Part shown: one piece after another, positions 19,118 to 29,093 of the stretch
How positions within the stretch are numbered: the first letter of the stretch is position 1
Layout of the letters: the number at the start of each line of letters is the position of its first letter
Source of the DNA: an uncultured Granulosicoccus sp.
Lineage (GTDB): Bacteria; Pseudomonadota; Gammaproteobacteria; Granulosicoccales; Granulosicoccaceae
Length of the DNA stretch: 64,000 nucleotides
Reading direction: 5' to 3'
Assembly (NCBI GenBank): GCA_947495035.1
Contig: CANLXI010000008.1
Coordinates: 62,001-126,000 of the forward strand
Notes under the pieces: model-generated
Seen by the model: only the letters and a program-made list of their open reading frames with translations
Database searches by the model: none
What the model was told of the DNA's origin: nothing
Translations under genes and position numbers: made by a program

Positions 19118-20397
19118 TGTTGATGGAAGAAGAATTGCAACGAGACCCGCAAACCGGCCTGTTGCGCCGGGCAGCCTTTCTTGCCGAGGTGCGAAAAAGC
19201 CGGACTGACGGGGTCAGCCAGGTCAGGCGAGGCTGCCTGCTGATACTGCATTTTCCGGTGCTTCGCCAGATTCAGGAGGCGGCCGGGGGAGAGGCCTCGG
19301 GTATTGCCATGATGAATCTGCTGGGTATCGTTGAAACCCGGCACCGCAGCCGCGACACCATGGGACGGCTTGGCGATCATTCACTGTGCATCTTTCTGCG
19401 ACGTTGCAAGGAAGAGGACGCCATGCTGATCGCCGAGCAGTACGTTGCGCTGCTGCGGGACGTGATTCTCGAGGCGGGCGAAACGCGAGCGTCCATGGAC
19501 CTGCACTATCGCATCGTGCCGCTGGACTGGCGCGGCCGACGCTCTCGCCAGGGTGTGTCGAAAATGGTGAAGTCTCCGGATGATGCCGCTCGAGTCGTCT
19601 CGGCAATCAAGACTCTGGCCTGCACCGGTGGACCCGGGCTGGGACAGCTTGTGCATCTGTCTCCACCACATCGACCGCCATCGACGGTCGCATCTGCCGC
19701 CGGGACGACAGGGGCGGAGGCCGTCACGCTGGCAGCCAGTGGCTATCGCCTGCTTCCGGGCATGCTGATGCAGCATCGACCACTGGTCTGCTGTTACCGG
19801 GTCAGGCCTCTGGGTGTCTTCACGGCCGCTGGCGCCCTGTCGGCAAGCCCGTTGATCAGCGCGGTTCTGGACACTCTGGCACTGGGTGCCGAACAGGCGC
19901 GCCCGGTCATCGAGAGCCAGTTGATCGTACCGGTGGAGGCGGCGCAGCTGAACAGTGAATCGGCGCGCTGGCTGAAGAGCGAATGTCGTGAGCGCAGGGT
20001 GGCTCCGTCAGACGTTTGTCTGTCTCTGCATGTGGACTCCCTGACACGGGATCTGCGTGCATCTCTGCCGGCAATCAGGAGTCTGAACCGGCAGGGCATC
20101 ATGCTGATGCTCGAAGGTGTCAGTTCAGCGGCACAGTTCAAGGCCATCCGTCATCTGGCAGGCTTCGATTATCTGTTGATATCGCCGAAGGACCTGCAGG
20201 CCTCGCTGTTGCAGATTCGGGCACGACAGGAACTCGAATCACTGCTGGTCATGGCCAGGGAGCAGCAGCGGCAAGTCTGTGCCGCCGGTATCGATACGCC
20301 AGCTCTGCTGGCACATGCGCAGGTGCTGAACGTGGATATCGGCTTCGGACGGCGGTGTGGTCGCAGTGAGCCGTTTCCGATCGCGGTGCACACTTGA
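19117..20397 (+). CDS. Degenerate GGDEF-EAL domain protein, probable non-enzymatic c-di-GMP-related protein
   Basis: 426 residues. The N-terminal third has the opening of a GGDEF domain (DPQTGLLRRAAFLAEV, 10-25), but the catalytic GGDEF loop reads LGDHS (85-89, in GRLGDHSLCIFL). The C-terminal part (about 200-415) follows an EAL fold, with a helix before GIMLMLEGVSS where a DDFG-type motif would be and GFDYLLISP where a KID motif would be. The EAL motif itself is not recognisable. Both cyclase and phosphodiesterase activity should be absent. With the preceding pseudo-receiver the pair reproduces the REC-GGDEF-EAL order of FimX-like regulators on two polypeptides. The role is inferred, perhaps in surface motility or adhesion. 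Confidence 0.72.
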   Translation: MLMEEELQRDPQTGLLRRAAFLAEVRKSRTDGVSQVRRGCLLILHFPVLRQIQEAAGGEASGIAMMNLLGIVETRHRSRDTMGRLGDHSLCIFLRRCKEEDAMLIAEQYVALLRDVILEAGETRASMDLHYRIVPLDWRGRRSRQGVSKMVKSPDDAARVVSAIKTLACTGGPGLGQLVHLSPPHRPPSTVASAAGTTGAEAVTLAASGYRLLPGMLMQHRPLVCCYRVRPLGVFTAAGALSASPLISAVLDTLALGAEQARPVIESQLIVPVEAAQLNSESARWLKSECRERRVAPSDVCLSLHVDSLTRDLRASLPAIRSLNRQGIMLMLEGVSSAAQFKAIRHLAGFDYLLISPKDLQASLLQIRARQELESLLVMAREQQRQVCAAGIDTPALLAHAQVLNVDIGFGRRCGRSEPFPIAVHT

Positions 20398-20493
20398 TCG
20401 TCGACAGAATGCTGGGCGGTGATGTGTTTTGCCACCTGCGCCTTGCCATCTGCTGCCAATGCCCGATCGTCAGGCCGAGGCGTTACCGGACAT

Positions 20494-20757
20494 TCAGCGA
20501 CCGATGCGACCGAACAATGCATTGACCACCGCAGCACTCAAGGCGGCCCCCAGGATGGCCGCCATCAAGGCACCGCCCAGATCTCCGGCGATGGTGATGT
20601 CGAGGATGTCGCGAATCATCAGACCTGCAAAGGCACCCAGTCCTCCTGCCAATACACTGAGTTTGAAGCCGATGGCCGTCTCCTTGAAGAACAGGCAGAC
20701 AATGACGCCAGTGAACATGCCCAGAACGATGATGAACAGTGGTATGAGCAAGCGCAT
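20494..20757 (-). CDS. Small hydrophobic membrane protein
   Basis: 87 residues with about three membrane segments (3-22, 32-50, 58-80) and a Gly/Ala-rich pattern (AGDLGGALMAAILGAALSAAVVNALF). This recalls the GlsB/YeaQ/YmgE transglycosylase-associated family without a decisive motif. It ends GRIGR. It lies between a convergent GGDEF-EAL gene and a divergent DMT transporter gene. Function unknown. Confidence 0.6.
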   Translation of the reverse strand: MRLLIPLFIIVLGMFTGVIVCLFFKETAIGFKLSVLAGGLGAFAGLMIRDILDITIAGDLGGALMAAILGAALSAAVVNALFGRIGR

Positions 20758-20807
20758 GATGGTTTTCGGATACTATGGCCCTGTGTCACGGTCAGGTTAT
20801 CAGGAAT

Positions 20808-21851
20808 ATGGGTGAGGACAATACGAACAGCAGTGTCCTCAGAGGCGTTGGCCTGGCTCTGCTGGGTTTTGCCGTGTTCTCCCTGCACGATGCCCTGATC
20901 AAGAGCGTCAATGACGTTCCGGTCTTCCAGGTGGCCTTTTTCGTGGTCCTGTTCAGCTTCGTGCCATTCACGCTGTTTCTGGCGGTGGACGGTACTCGCC
21001 GCAGTCTGCGCCCGCGTCTGCCGGTGCTGGTTGCGCTGCGTTGTCTGTTCTCCGTCGTCGGCATGCTGTGTGTGTTTCACGCCTTCGGCAATCTGCCCTT
21101 GGCAGAGGTGTATTCCCTGCTGTTCGCAGCGCCCATTCTGATCACCCTGCTGGCCATTCCGATTCTCGGTGAGCGCATTCACGTCATTCGCTGGTTCGCC
21201 ATCCTGCTGGGAATGAGCGGGGTGCTGATCGTGCTGAGGCCGGGGGATACCTCCCTGTCCATTCACCATCTGGCGGGCCTGGGTGCGGCCACCTGCGTGG
21301 CCTGTACTGCGGTGGTGACGCGCCTGATCGGATCAAGAGAACACAGCGTCACCCTGATCATCTACCCCATGCTCACCAATGTCATCGTCACCGGTGTGGC
21401 GACCGCCTTTGTCTATGTACCGCTGCCCGGAGATCTGCTGCTGCGATTGTGCGGCGTCGGCCTGCTGAGCGTCATCGGCCAGACTCTGACCATTCTGGCC
21501 TATCGCAGTACCGAAGCGCAGTTCATCGCCCCCATGCAATACAGTCAGATGTTATGGGCACTGTTGTACGGTGCACTGATCTTCCATGAAACCGTTGACC
21601 GGACGGTGCTGCTGGGCTCTGCGGTCATTGTCTGTTCCGGGCTGCTGTTCATCTGGCGGGAACTGGTGGCATCGGTGCAGAAACCGGTATTGCGGACTCG
21701 CAATCTGCGTCTGGGAGCCGGGCCACAGGCACGTTCGGATGAGGCCGATCGCAAGGAACAGTCCGGCATGGCGGGTGACGATGCGTCTGTGGATACGGTT
21801 GCCGGAACGGCGTCCACGGAGGCTGGCACCACACCGTCCTCGCGACACTGA
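20808..21851 (+). CDS. EamA/DMT superfamily transporter
   Basis: Drug/metabolite transporter family permease with 10 predicted membrane helices in two EamA repeats, 347 residues. The ATG at 20808 (MGEDNTNSSVLRGVGLALLGF) was preferred over 20775 because it lies directly before the first helix and has AGGA just upstream. Characteristic features are FAVFSLHDALIK in helix 1, LPLAEVYSLLFAAPILITLLA, and PMQYSQMLWALLYGALIFHE in the second repeat. A polar tail of about 60 residues follows the last helix. The substrate is unknown; relatives export amino acids or small metabolites. Confidence 0.85.
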   Translation: MGEDNTNSSVLRGVGLALLGFAVFSLHDALIKSVNDVPVFQVAFFVVLFSFVPFTLFLAVDGTRRSLRPRLPVLVALRCLFSVVGMLCVFHAFGNLPLAEVYSLLFAAPILITLLAIPILGERIHVIRWFAILLGMSGVLIVLRPGDTSLSIHHLAGLGAATCVACTAVVTRLIGSREHSVTLIIYPMLTNVIVTGVATAFVYVPLPGDLLLRLCGVGLLSVIGQTLTILAYRSTEAQFIAPMQYSQMLWALLYGALIFHETVDRTVLLGSAVIVCSGLLFIWRELVASVQKPVLRTRNLRLGAGPQARSDEADRKEQSGMAGDDASVDTVAGTASTEAGTTPSSRH

Positions 21852-21859
21852 GTCGCCGC

Positions 21860-22135
21860 ATGACGGAGCGGGAAGACCCCTTGTCAGGCGACCTGTCGGC
21901 GGAGGTCCTTGATGCGGCGGCCATGCCGATGCCCTTTGGCAGATTCAAGGGAACACGGCTGATCGATCTGCCGGAGCCTTATGTCGTGTGGTTCAAGGGC
22001 CAGGGATTCCCGGCCGGCTTGCTGGGGCAACGCCTGGCCCTGATGTACGAAATCAAGGCCAATGGACTGGAAAAGCTCATTCGGCCGTTACTCGAATCGC
22101 ACGATACGCTTGACCGGAAGGATTTGCAGGATTAA
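21860..22135 (+). CDS. DUF3820 (QSregVF) family protein
   Basis: 91 residues. The signature is a short N-terminus, then MPFGRFKGTRLIDLPEPYVVWF, GFPAGLLGQRLALMYEIKANGL and a polar end. This matches the DUF3820 family, known as a putative quorum-sensing-regulated virulence factor in Pseudomonas, whose biochemical function is not established. It begins 8 bp after the DMT transporter stop and is probably co-transcribed with it. It also contains the likely promoter area for the leuA leader region that follows. Confidence 0.8.
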   Translation: MTEREDPLSGDLSAEVLDAAAMPMPFGRFKGTRLIDLPEPYVVWFKGQGFPAGLLGQRLALMYEIKANGLEKLIRPLLESHDTLDRKDLQD

Positions 22136-22144
22136 CCTGACGCC

Positions 22145-22195
22145 ATGACAACCATTGCGCTACTGCTCAGGCTTATGCGCCCGGCCGCTGTATAA
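22145..22195 (+). CDS. Possible 16-residue Leu-rich leader peptide
   Basis: An ATG-started mini-ORF, MTTIALLLRLMRPAAV, contains Leu codons CTA-CTG-CTC followed by Arg and CTT. Its end overlaps the 5' arm of a GC-rich inverted repeat (CCCGG-CCGC / GCGG-ACCGGG, 22180-22207). It lies 9 bp after the upstream gene's stop. It could be an attenuation leader for leuA or a chance ORF; the longer leader at 22327 is the stronger candidate. Confidence 0.3.
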   Translation: MTTIALLLRLMRPAAV

Positions 22196-22326
22196 GGCGG
22201 ACCGGGTACCGATCCGTTGCGGCTCACGATAACCATCCATCGAGCCAGCGACGCAGCCTAACTCTCCGGGTTTCTCTGTAACACCATTGACAAGACAGAC
22301 CCCGGTGCCGCAATCAAGAGAATGTC

Positions 22327-24194
<1,868 letters not shown>

Positions 24195-24211
24195 CAGTAA
24201 ACCCTTCAAGC

Positions 24212-24242
24212 CTGTCCCCGTCACCCGCAGTGGCGGGGACAG
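24212..24242 (+). terminator. Hairpin between leuA and maeB
   Basis: A stem of 13 pairs (CTGTCCCCGTCAC / GTGGCGGGGACAG, one T-G pair) with a 5-nt loop begins 17 bp after the leuA stop. No U-run follows. It probably limits read-through into maeB. Confidence 0.55.
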
Positions 24243-24266
24243 CAGTCAACCACAGGAACACGTTTG

Positions 24267-26612
24267 ATGAGTGATCAACCCAGTGATACCGGCAGCAAGA
24301 ATCTTTCACCTGCCAGTGAGCAGGTAGCCCAGGAGTCTCTGGCAGAGGCCGCTCTCAATTACCATCGCTATCCCACGCCGGGCAAGCTGGAGATCTCGGC
24401 GACCAAGAACATGGTCAATCAGCGTGATCTGGCACTGGCCTATTCGCCCGGTGTTGCGGCAGCCTGCAACGAGATCGTCAGAGATCCGCTGGAAGCGGCG
24501 TCCATGACCGCTCGCAGCAATCTGGTGGCTGTGATCACCAATGGTACGGCCGTGCTGGGACTGGGGGCCATTGGTGCATTGGCGTCCAAGCCTGTCATGG
24601 AGGGCAAGGCGGTCCTGTTCAAGAAATTTGCCAACGTCGACGTCTTCGATCTGGAACTGGACACGACCGATGTCGACCGGTTCTGCGAGGCGGTCGAATT
24701 GCTGGAACCGACCTTCGGCGGCATCAATCTGGAGGACATCAAGGCGCCTGAGTGTTTCGTCATCGAGAAGCGCCTGCGCGAGAGCATGAACATTCCGGTA
24801 TTCCACGACGATCAGCACGGTACTGCCATCGTGGTGGCGGCGGCCATCAGAAACGGTCTGAAGGTTGCCGGCAAGGACCTGGACAAGGTGTCGCTGGTGT
24901 GTTCCGGGGCCGGAGCTGCAGCTCTGGCCTGTCTGAACCTGCTGGTCTTCATGGGGCTGGACAAGGAACGGGTGACGGTTTGCGATGTGCACGGCGTGGT
25001 CTATCAGGGGCGTGACAACATGGATCCCTACAAGGGAGTCTATGCGCGTGATACCGATGCCCGTACGCTGGACGATGTCATCGATGATGCCGATGTCTTT
25101 CTCGGGCTTTCCGCACCGAATGTGCTCAGCGGTGATCAGGTGGCACGCATGGCGGCCTCGCCCTTCATTCTGGCATTGGCCAACCCTGACCCTGAAATCA
25201 GTCCCGATGTCGTGCACGCCGTGCGTGACGATGCCATCATGGCCACCGGCCGTTCGGACTACCCGAACCAGGTCAACAATGTCCTGTGTTTCCCGTTCCT
25301 GTTTCGCGGGGCTCTGGATGTCGGCGCAACCGAGATCAATGGAGCCATGCAGGCCGCAGCGGTCGAGGCCATTGCCGGCATTGCCACCAAGGAAGCCTCG
25401 GATGTCGTATCGGCCGCCTATGGGGGCAAGCCTTTCCGATTCGGTCGTGACTACCTGATCCCCAAGCCTTTCGATCCGCGTCTGATGATGGAGATACCGG
25501 AGCGAGTGGCACGTGCGGCCATGGAGACCGGTGTCGCCACGCGACCAATCACCGACTTCGATGCCTATCGACGCAAGCTCAACAGTTTCATCTTCCGTTC
25601 CGGTCTCATCATGAAGCCGGTCTTCGAACAGGCGCAGGCCGATACGCAGCGTGTGGTTCTGGCAGAAGGCGAGTCCCTGCGGGTATTGAACGCCACCCAG
25701 ATACTGGTGGATGACGCCATCTGTCATCCGATACTGCTGGGTCGTCCGGAAGGTATCCAGGCGAAGATCGAGGAACTGGGCCTGCGTCTGAAGGTCGGGG
25801 AAGGTTTCAGTGTGGTCGACCCGGAGAACAATCCGAACTATGAAGAGCATGTCGATGCCTACCATCGCCTGATGGAGCGTTCCGGTGTCTCGCCTCGCTA
25901 TGCAGCCAACGTGATTCGTACCCGCATGACGGCGCTCGGTGCCCTGATGGTGCGGGAGGGCCAGGCCGATGCGCTGGTGTGTGGTACACAGGGTGCCTAT
26001 GCCCGGCATCTGCGATACCTGTGCGAAGTGATCGGCATCCGCGATGATGTCAGTGATATCTCCGCATTGATGCTGATGATTCTGGACAAGGGCACGGTCT
26101 TTCTGACGGATACCCATGTCACCCTCAACCCGACAGCCGAGGAGCTGGCCGAGACGGCTCATATGGCGTCCAGCATCGTCAAGCGCTTCGGCATGGTGCC
26201 GAAGATCGGCATGCTGTCGCATTCCAACTTCGGCAGTCGCAACAACGAGTCGGCGCTGAAGATGCGCAAGGCGCGAGAGCTGCTCAGTGCCAGACATCCG
26301 GAACTGGCGGTGGAAGGCGAGATGCACGCGGATGCGGCCTTGTCGGAGGAGACGCGCGACCGGATCTTTCCCAATGCCAGCTTCGCAGGCGGAGCCAATC
26401 TGCTGGTCATGCCGAATCTGGACGCGGCCAACATCACCTACAACATGGTCAAGGTGCTGGGTGATGGACTGCCGGTCGGTCCCATGCTGATGGGCTTGAA
26501 CAAACCGGCTCATGTGGTCACGGAATCCACCACGGTGCGTGGCATCGTCAATCTGTGTGCCATCGCAGCGGTGGATGCCATCGACTACAAGAACTCGCTG
26601 GTCAAGAGCTGA
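24267..26612 (+). CDS. maeB: NADP-dependent malic enzyme with C-terminal phosphotransacetylase domain
   Basis: Oxidatively decarboxylates malate to pyruvate with NADPH formation. The ATG at 24267 has AGGAAC upstream; the TTG one codon earlier is not needed. It has 781 residues, the length of the MaeB hybrid family. The malic enzyme part (about 1-430) has [24 protein letters not shown] and the nucleotide-binding [13 protein letters not shown]. The C-terminal part (about 450-781) resembles phosphate acetyltransferase ([29 protein letters not shown]) and in relatives acts as an allosteric acetyl-CoA sensor without transferase activity. Preceded and followed by hairpins, it is likely monocistronic. 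Confidence 0.95.
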   Translation: MSDQPSDTGSKNLSPASEQVAQESLAEAALNYHRYPTPGKLEISATKNMVNQRDLALAYSPGVAAACNEIVRDPLEAASMTARSNLVAVITNGTAVLGLGAIGALASKPVMEGKAVLFKKFANVDVFDLELDTTDVDRFCEAVELLEPTFGGINLEDIKAPECFVIEKRLRESMNIPVFHDDQHGTAIVVAAAIRNGLKVAGKDLDKVSLVCSGAGAAALACLNLLVFMGLDKERVTVCDVHGVVYQGRDNMDPYKGVYARDTDARTLDDVIDDADVFLGLSAPNVLSGDQVARMAASPFILALANPDPEISPDVVHAVRDDAIMATGRSDYPNQVNNVLCFPFLFRGALDVGATEINGAMQAAAVEAIAGIATKEASDVVSAAYGGKPFRFGRDYLIPKPFDPRLMMEIPERVARAAMETGVATRPITDFDAYRRKLNSFIFRSGLIMKPVFEQAQADTQRVVLAEGESLRVLNATQILVDDAICHPILLGRPEGIQAKIEELGLRLKVGEGFSVVDPENNPNYEEHVDAYHRLMERSGVSPRYAANVIRTRMTALGALMVREGQADALVCGTQGAYARHLRYLCEVIGIRDDVSDISALMLMILDKGTVFLTDTHVTLNPTAEELAETAHMASSIVKRFGMVPKIGMLSHSNFGSRNNESALKMRKARELLSARHPELAVEGEMHADAALSEETRDRIFPNASFAGGANLLVMPNLDAANITYNMVKVLGDGLPVGPMLMGLNKPAHVVTESTTVRGIVNLCAIAAVDAIDYKNSLVKS

Positions 26613-26622
26613 TTGCAGCGAT

Positions 26623-26653
26623 CACCAGGCCGGATACGCTGTCCGGCCTGGTG
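26623..26653 (+). terminator. Terminator-like hairpin after maeB
   Basis: A perfect 12-bp stem (CACCAGGCCGGA / TCCGGCCTGGTG) with a 7-nt loop starts 10 bp after the maeB stop and is followed by TTTG. This is a reasonable intrinsic terminator with a short U-tract. Confidence 0.7.
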
Positions 26654-26704
26654 TTTGCAGGTTTACTGCTACTATCCAGTGTGACTCCTGCAGAAGAATT
26701 CCCC

Positions 26705-27052
26705 ATGGAACTCGAGCTTTTCCTGAACCGCTTGAACACCGCCCCCGAGAGCATCGAATTCCCCGATGTGATCGCGCTCGTGAACAGCCTCTACACCTTC
26801 ATTCCGACCGCGTTCTACAATCACGAGATCTATAACGAAGCGGGGCAGAATACCGGCTCCTGCAAGCTGTTTGCCTTTGCCCGTCTGCACGAACTGACGC
26901 AAGAACAGACTCTGGCGCTGTTCGGAGCCTATTATCGCGCGGACGTGCTGCGCACCCCCGACGGTGACAGTCATCCGAACATTCGCCAGTTCATGCAGAC
27001 AGGCTGGTCGGGCATCGAATTCGAAGGTGTGCCGCTGCGAGCCCGCAGCTGA
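26705..27052 (+). CDS. HopJ type III effector family protein
   Basis: 115 residues with the compact HopJ pattern: a leading helix (MELELFLNRLNTAPESIEF), VIALVNSLYTFIPTAFYN, then NEAGQNTGSCKLFAFARLH, LFGAYYRADVLRTPDGDSHPNIRQFM and GWSGIEFEG. Despite the family name, these proteins are widespread in free-living proteobacteria without a type III system and their function is unknown. No secretion genes are near. The frame is open further upstream, but the ATG at 26705 fits the family start and is preceded by a purine-rich stretch. Confidence 0.85.
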   Translation: MELELFLNRLNTAPESIEFPDVIALVNSLYTFIPTAFYNHEIYNEAGQNTGSCKLFAFARLHELTQEQTLALFGAYYRADVLRTPDGDSHPNIRQFMQTGWSGIEFEGVPLRARS

Positions 27053-27082
27053 AACAGAAACAGTCGGAGCTGCGCGACCGTA

Positions 27083-27868
27083 TCAGCTGAACAGGCCGAA
27101 CAGACCGGCCAGCAGGCCGATCAGGCCGCCGAATACGCCTCCCCAGATGACCAACCAGCCCAGGTGCTCCCGAATCATGCGCTGCATGATGTCGCGTACC
27201 ATTTCCGGTGTCATCTCGTCGAGTCGCGCACGCAGCAACTGATCGAGTCGGTTGACGAAGCGTTCGCTGCTGGCAGCCTTGCCCAGCTGTTCGCCAATGG
27301 CGGCCTGGATGCGAGGCGATCTGGCCGCATCGGCCAGGAACCCTCGCATGCGATCCTTGAACGGTTCACGCAGCGGCTGCAGCGCTGCCTCGCCACCAAC
27401 CATGGCCAGCATGGAGCCGAAGGAGGATTCGGCGATGGTTGCCACCAGCTGGTCGTAGGCTGCGTCCAGATCAATGGCCGTGAGCATCGGTTCCAAGTCG
27501 ATGGCATCGCCCAGTCCGCCGGCTTTCGCCTGCGTCTTGCTGGCCTGCTCGCCGGCGTCTGTCGCCGCACCGGCACTGGCACCGGCTGACAGAAGGCGCT
27601 CGACCTTGTCCTTGCTGAACAACTCCTCATGCACCATTCGCAGGATGCCGGCCTTGAATTCCTCGAAATGCAGCGTGATGACCCCGGAGCCATAGAGACC
27701 CGGCACACGTTCGAACAACATGTGTACGGCCAGCCAGTTGGTCAGGGCACCGGACAGGGCAAACAGGCCGGTGCTCAGTACCAGGGCTTGCCAGGGGGCG
27801 GGCAGGGCAAAGCTCAGTAACACCAGCGCTGCCGCCAGCAGATTGGGTGTCAGATGCTTGTCAAACAT
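27083..27868 (-). CDS. DUF445 family membrane protein
   Basis: 261 residues from the internal ATG at 27868 (MFDKHLTPNLLAAALVLLS), preferred over 27925 because family members begin right at the first hydrophobic segment. Two N-terminal membrane segments are followed by GALTNWLAVHMLFERVPGLYGSGV, the DUF445 signature. A large amphipathic helical region comes next, and a C-terminal hydrophobic anchor (WLVIWGGVFGGLIGLLAGLFGLF). A helical insert near 100-125 is Ala/Gly-rich. Function is not established. It is convergent with the HopJ-like gene. Confidence 0.85.
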   Translation of the reverse strand: MFDKHLTPNLLAAALVLLSFALPAPWQALVLSTGLFALSGALTNWLAVHMLFERVPGLYGSGVITLHFEEFKAGILRMVHEELFSKDKVERLLSAGASAGAATDAGEQASKTQAKAGGLGDAIDLEPMLTAIDLDAAYDQLVATIAESSFGSMLAMVGGEAALQPLREPFKDRMRGFLADAARSPRIQAAIGEQLGKAASSERFVNRLDQLLRARLDEMTPEMVRDIMQRMIREHLGWLVIWGGVFGGLIGLLAGLFGLFS

Positions 27869-28013
27869 GGTGAAATCAAACGGGTTGTCTGCGGAAAAGA
27901 GGGAGTCGGATGCGAACGGCGGCAATGATATCGCTGTGGCGCACAGGACGCCATGGACAGGTATCAGTCGGGCAGCGGTTTACCGAGAAGAGGGGGGAGA
28001 CGTCTGGCCGGAA

Positions 28014-29078
28014 TCAGTCAGGGCCGCGGCGACGCCGACGCGTGACCCGGCTGCCACGGCCGGATGCCGAACCTCCGGCCACACTGAGATCGCCGGCCAT
28101 CTGCGCCTTGGCCCCCTGGGACAATTCACCCAGAACCCGGGTGATGGTATCCACATCCGGAGATGGTGATCCCGGTTGCCATTGATCGATGGCCTCGCGC
28201 ATGGCACTGACATGCTCCGGCGTGGTACCGCAGCAGCCGCCGATGATCGATGCGCCGGCATTCGCTGCCAGAATGGCGTACTGCGCCATGAGTTCGGGTG
28301 TTCCGCTGTAGACGATCTTGCCATCCACGTAGTCGGGGATACCACAATTGGCTTTCGCCACCAGTGCCGGGTTGACCCCCAGATTCTTCGTTGCCGCCTG
28401 CAGATTGCAGATGGCGGCGACCACTTCGGAAGCACCTACTCCACAGTTGCTGCCAACAGCGGCGATGGGGGTATTGAGACTGGTGCTGATCTTCAGTGTT
28501 TCTGCCGGGGTGAGTCCCATCATGGTGCGGCCATTGGTGTCGATACTGACGGTGTAGACAATCGGCAAACCGATCGTGGCAGCGCCGAGTACCGCCGCTT
28601 CGATTTCCTCTGCCGAGGAGATGGTTTCTATCCACAGAATGTCGACACCGCCTTCGGCCAGGGCTTCGGCCTGTTCGGCAAAGGCGCGCCTTGCCTCGTC
28701 GATGCTGACCGAGCCATTGGGTTGCAGAATCTCGCCGGTGGGGCCCATGGAACCTGCAACCAGCACGGTGCGATCCACCGCGTCAGCCTCGGCGCGGGCC
28801 AGTCTGGCAGCCGACTGGTTGAGCTCGGCCACTCGATGGCCCGCCTTGTGCAGGGCCAGACGATAGTGTGTGCCACCAAAACTGTTGGTCAGGATGATGT
28901 CTGAACCCGCGTTCACAAAAGAGCGGTGTAAATCGGTGATACGATCCGAGCGCTCTGTGTTCCAAAGCTCCGGAGCATCGCCAGTCTGCAATCCAGCCGC
29001 GAACAGGTTGGTGCCTGTGGCGCCATCTGCCAGCAAGAGTTGCCGGGTATCGAGTAGGGCTTTGAGTTTGTCAGTCAT
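28014..29078 (-). CDS. Homocysteine S-methyltransferase-like (betaine-homocysteine type) protein with Arg-rich tail
   Basis: Cobalamin-independent Zn-dependent methyltransferase of the homocysteine-binding TIM-barrel family, 354 residues. It starts at the ATG at 29078 (MTDKLKALLDTRQLLLADGATGTNL); the long open frame upstream is non-coding. The zinc ligands are C212 (GSNCGVG), C282 and C283 (GGCCGTTPEH). The closest kinds are betaine or dimethylglycine-related methyltransferases and the N-terminal module of MetH. After the barrel (about 310) comes a Gly/Ser linker and the terminal string RVTRRRRRGPD, which is not part of the catalytic fold and resembles tails of other proteins in this region. 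It probably hands a methyl group from the betaine pathway to homocysteine. Confidence 0.85.
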   Translation of the reverse strand: MTDKLKALLDTRQLLLADGATGTNLFAAGLQTGDAPELWNTERSDRITDLHRSFVNAGSDIILTNSFGGTHYRLALHKAGHRVAELNQSAARLARAEADAVDRTVLVAGSMGPTGEILQPNGSVSIDEARRAFAEQAEALAEGGVDILWIETISSAEEIEAAVLGAATIGLPIVYTVSIDTNGRTMMGLTPAETLKISTSLNTPIAAVGSNCGVGASEVVAAICNLQAATKNLGVNPALVAKANCGIPDYVDGKIVYSGTPELMAQYAILAANAGASIIGGCCGTTPEHVSAMREAIDQWQPGSPSPDVDTITRVLGELSQGAKAQMAGDLSVAGGSASGRGSRVTRRRRRGPD

Positions 29079-29093
29079 ATGCTCAAGGTTATC

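Noticed and set aside
22287..22292. TTGACA upstream of the leuA leader as a -35 box
   Set aside because: No acceptable -10 hexamer at 16-19 bp downstream.
24306..26513. 735-codon open frame antisense to maeB
   Set aside because: maeB is fully supported by domain motifs; the antisense frame is rich in His, Gln and Arg with no coherent motif.
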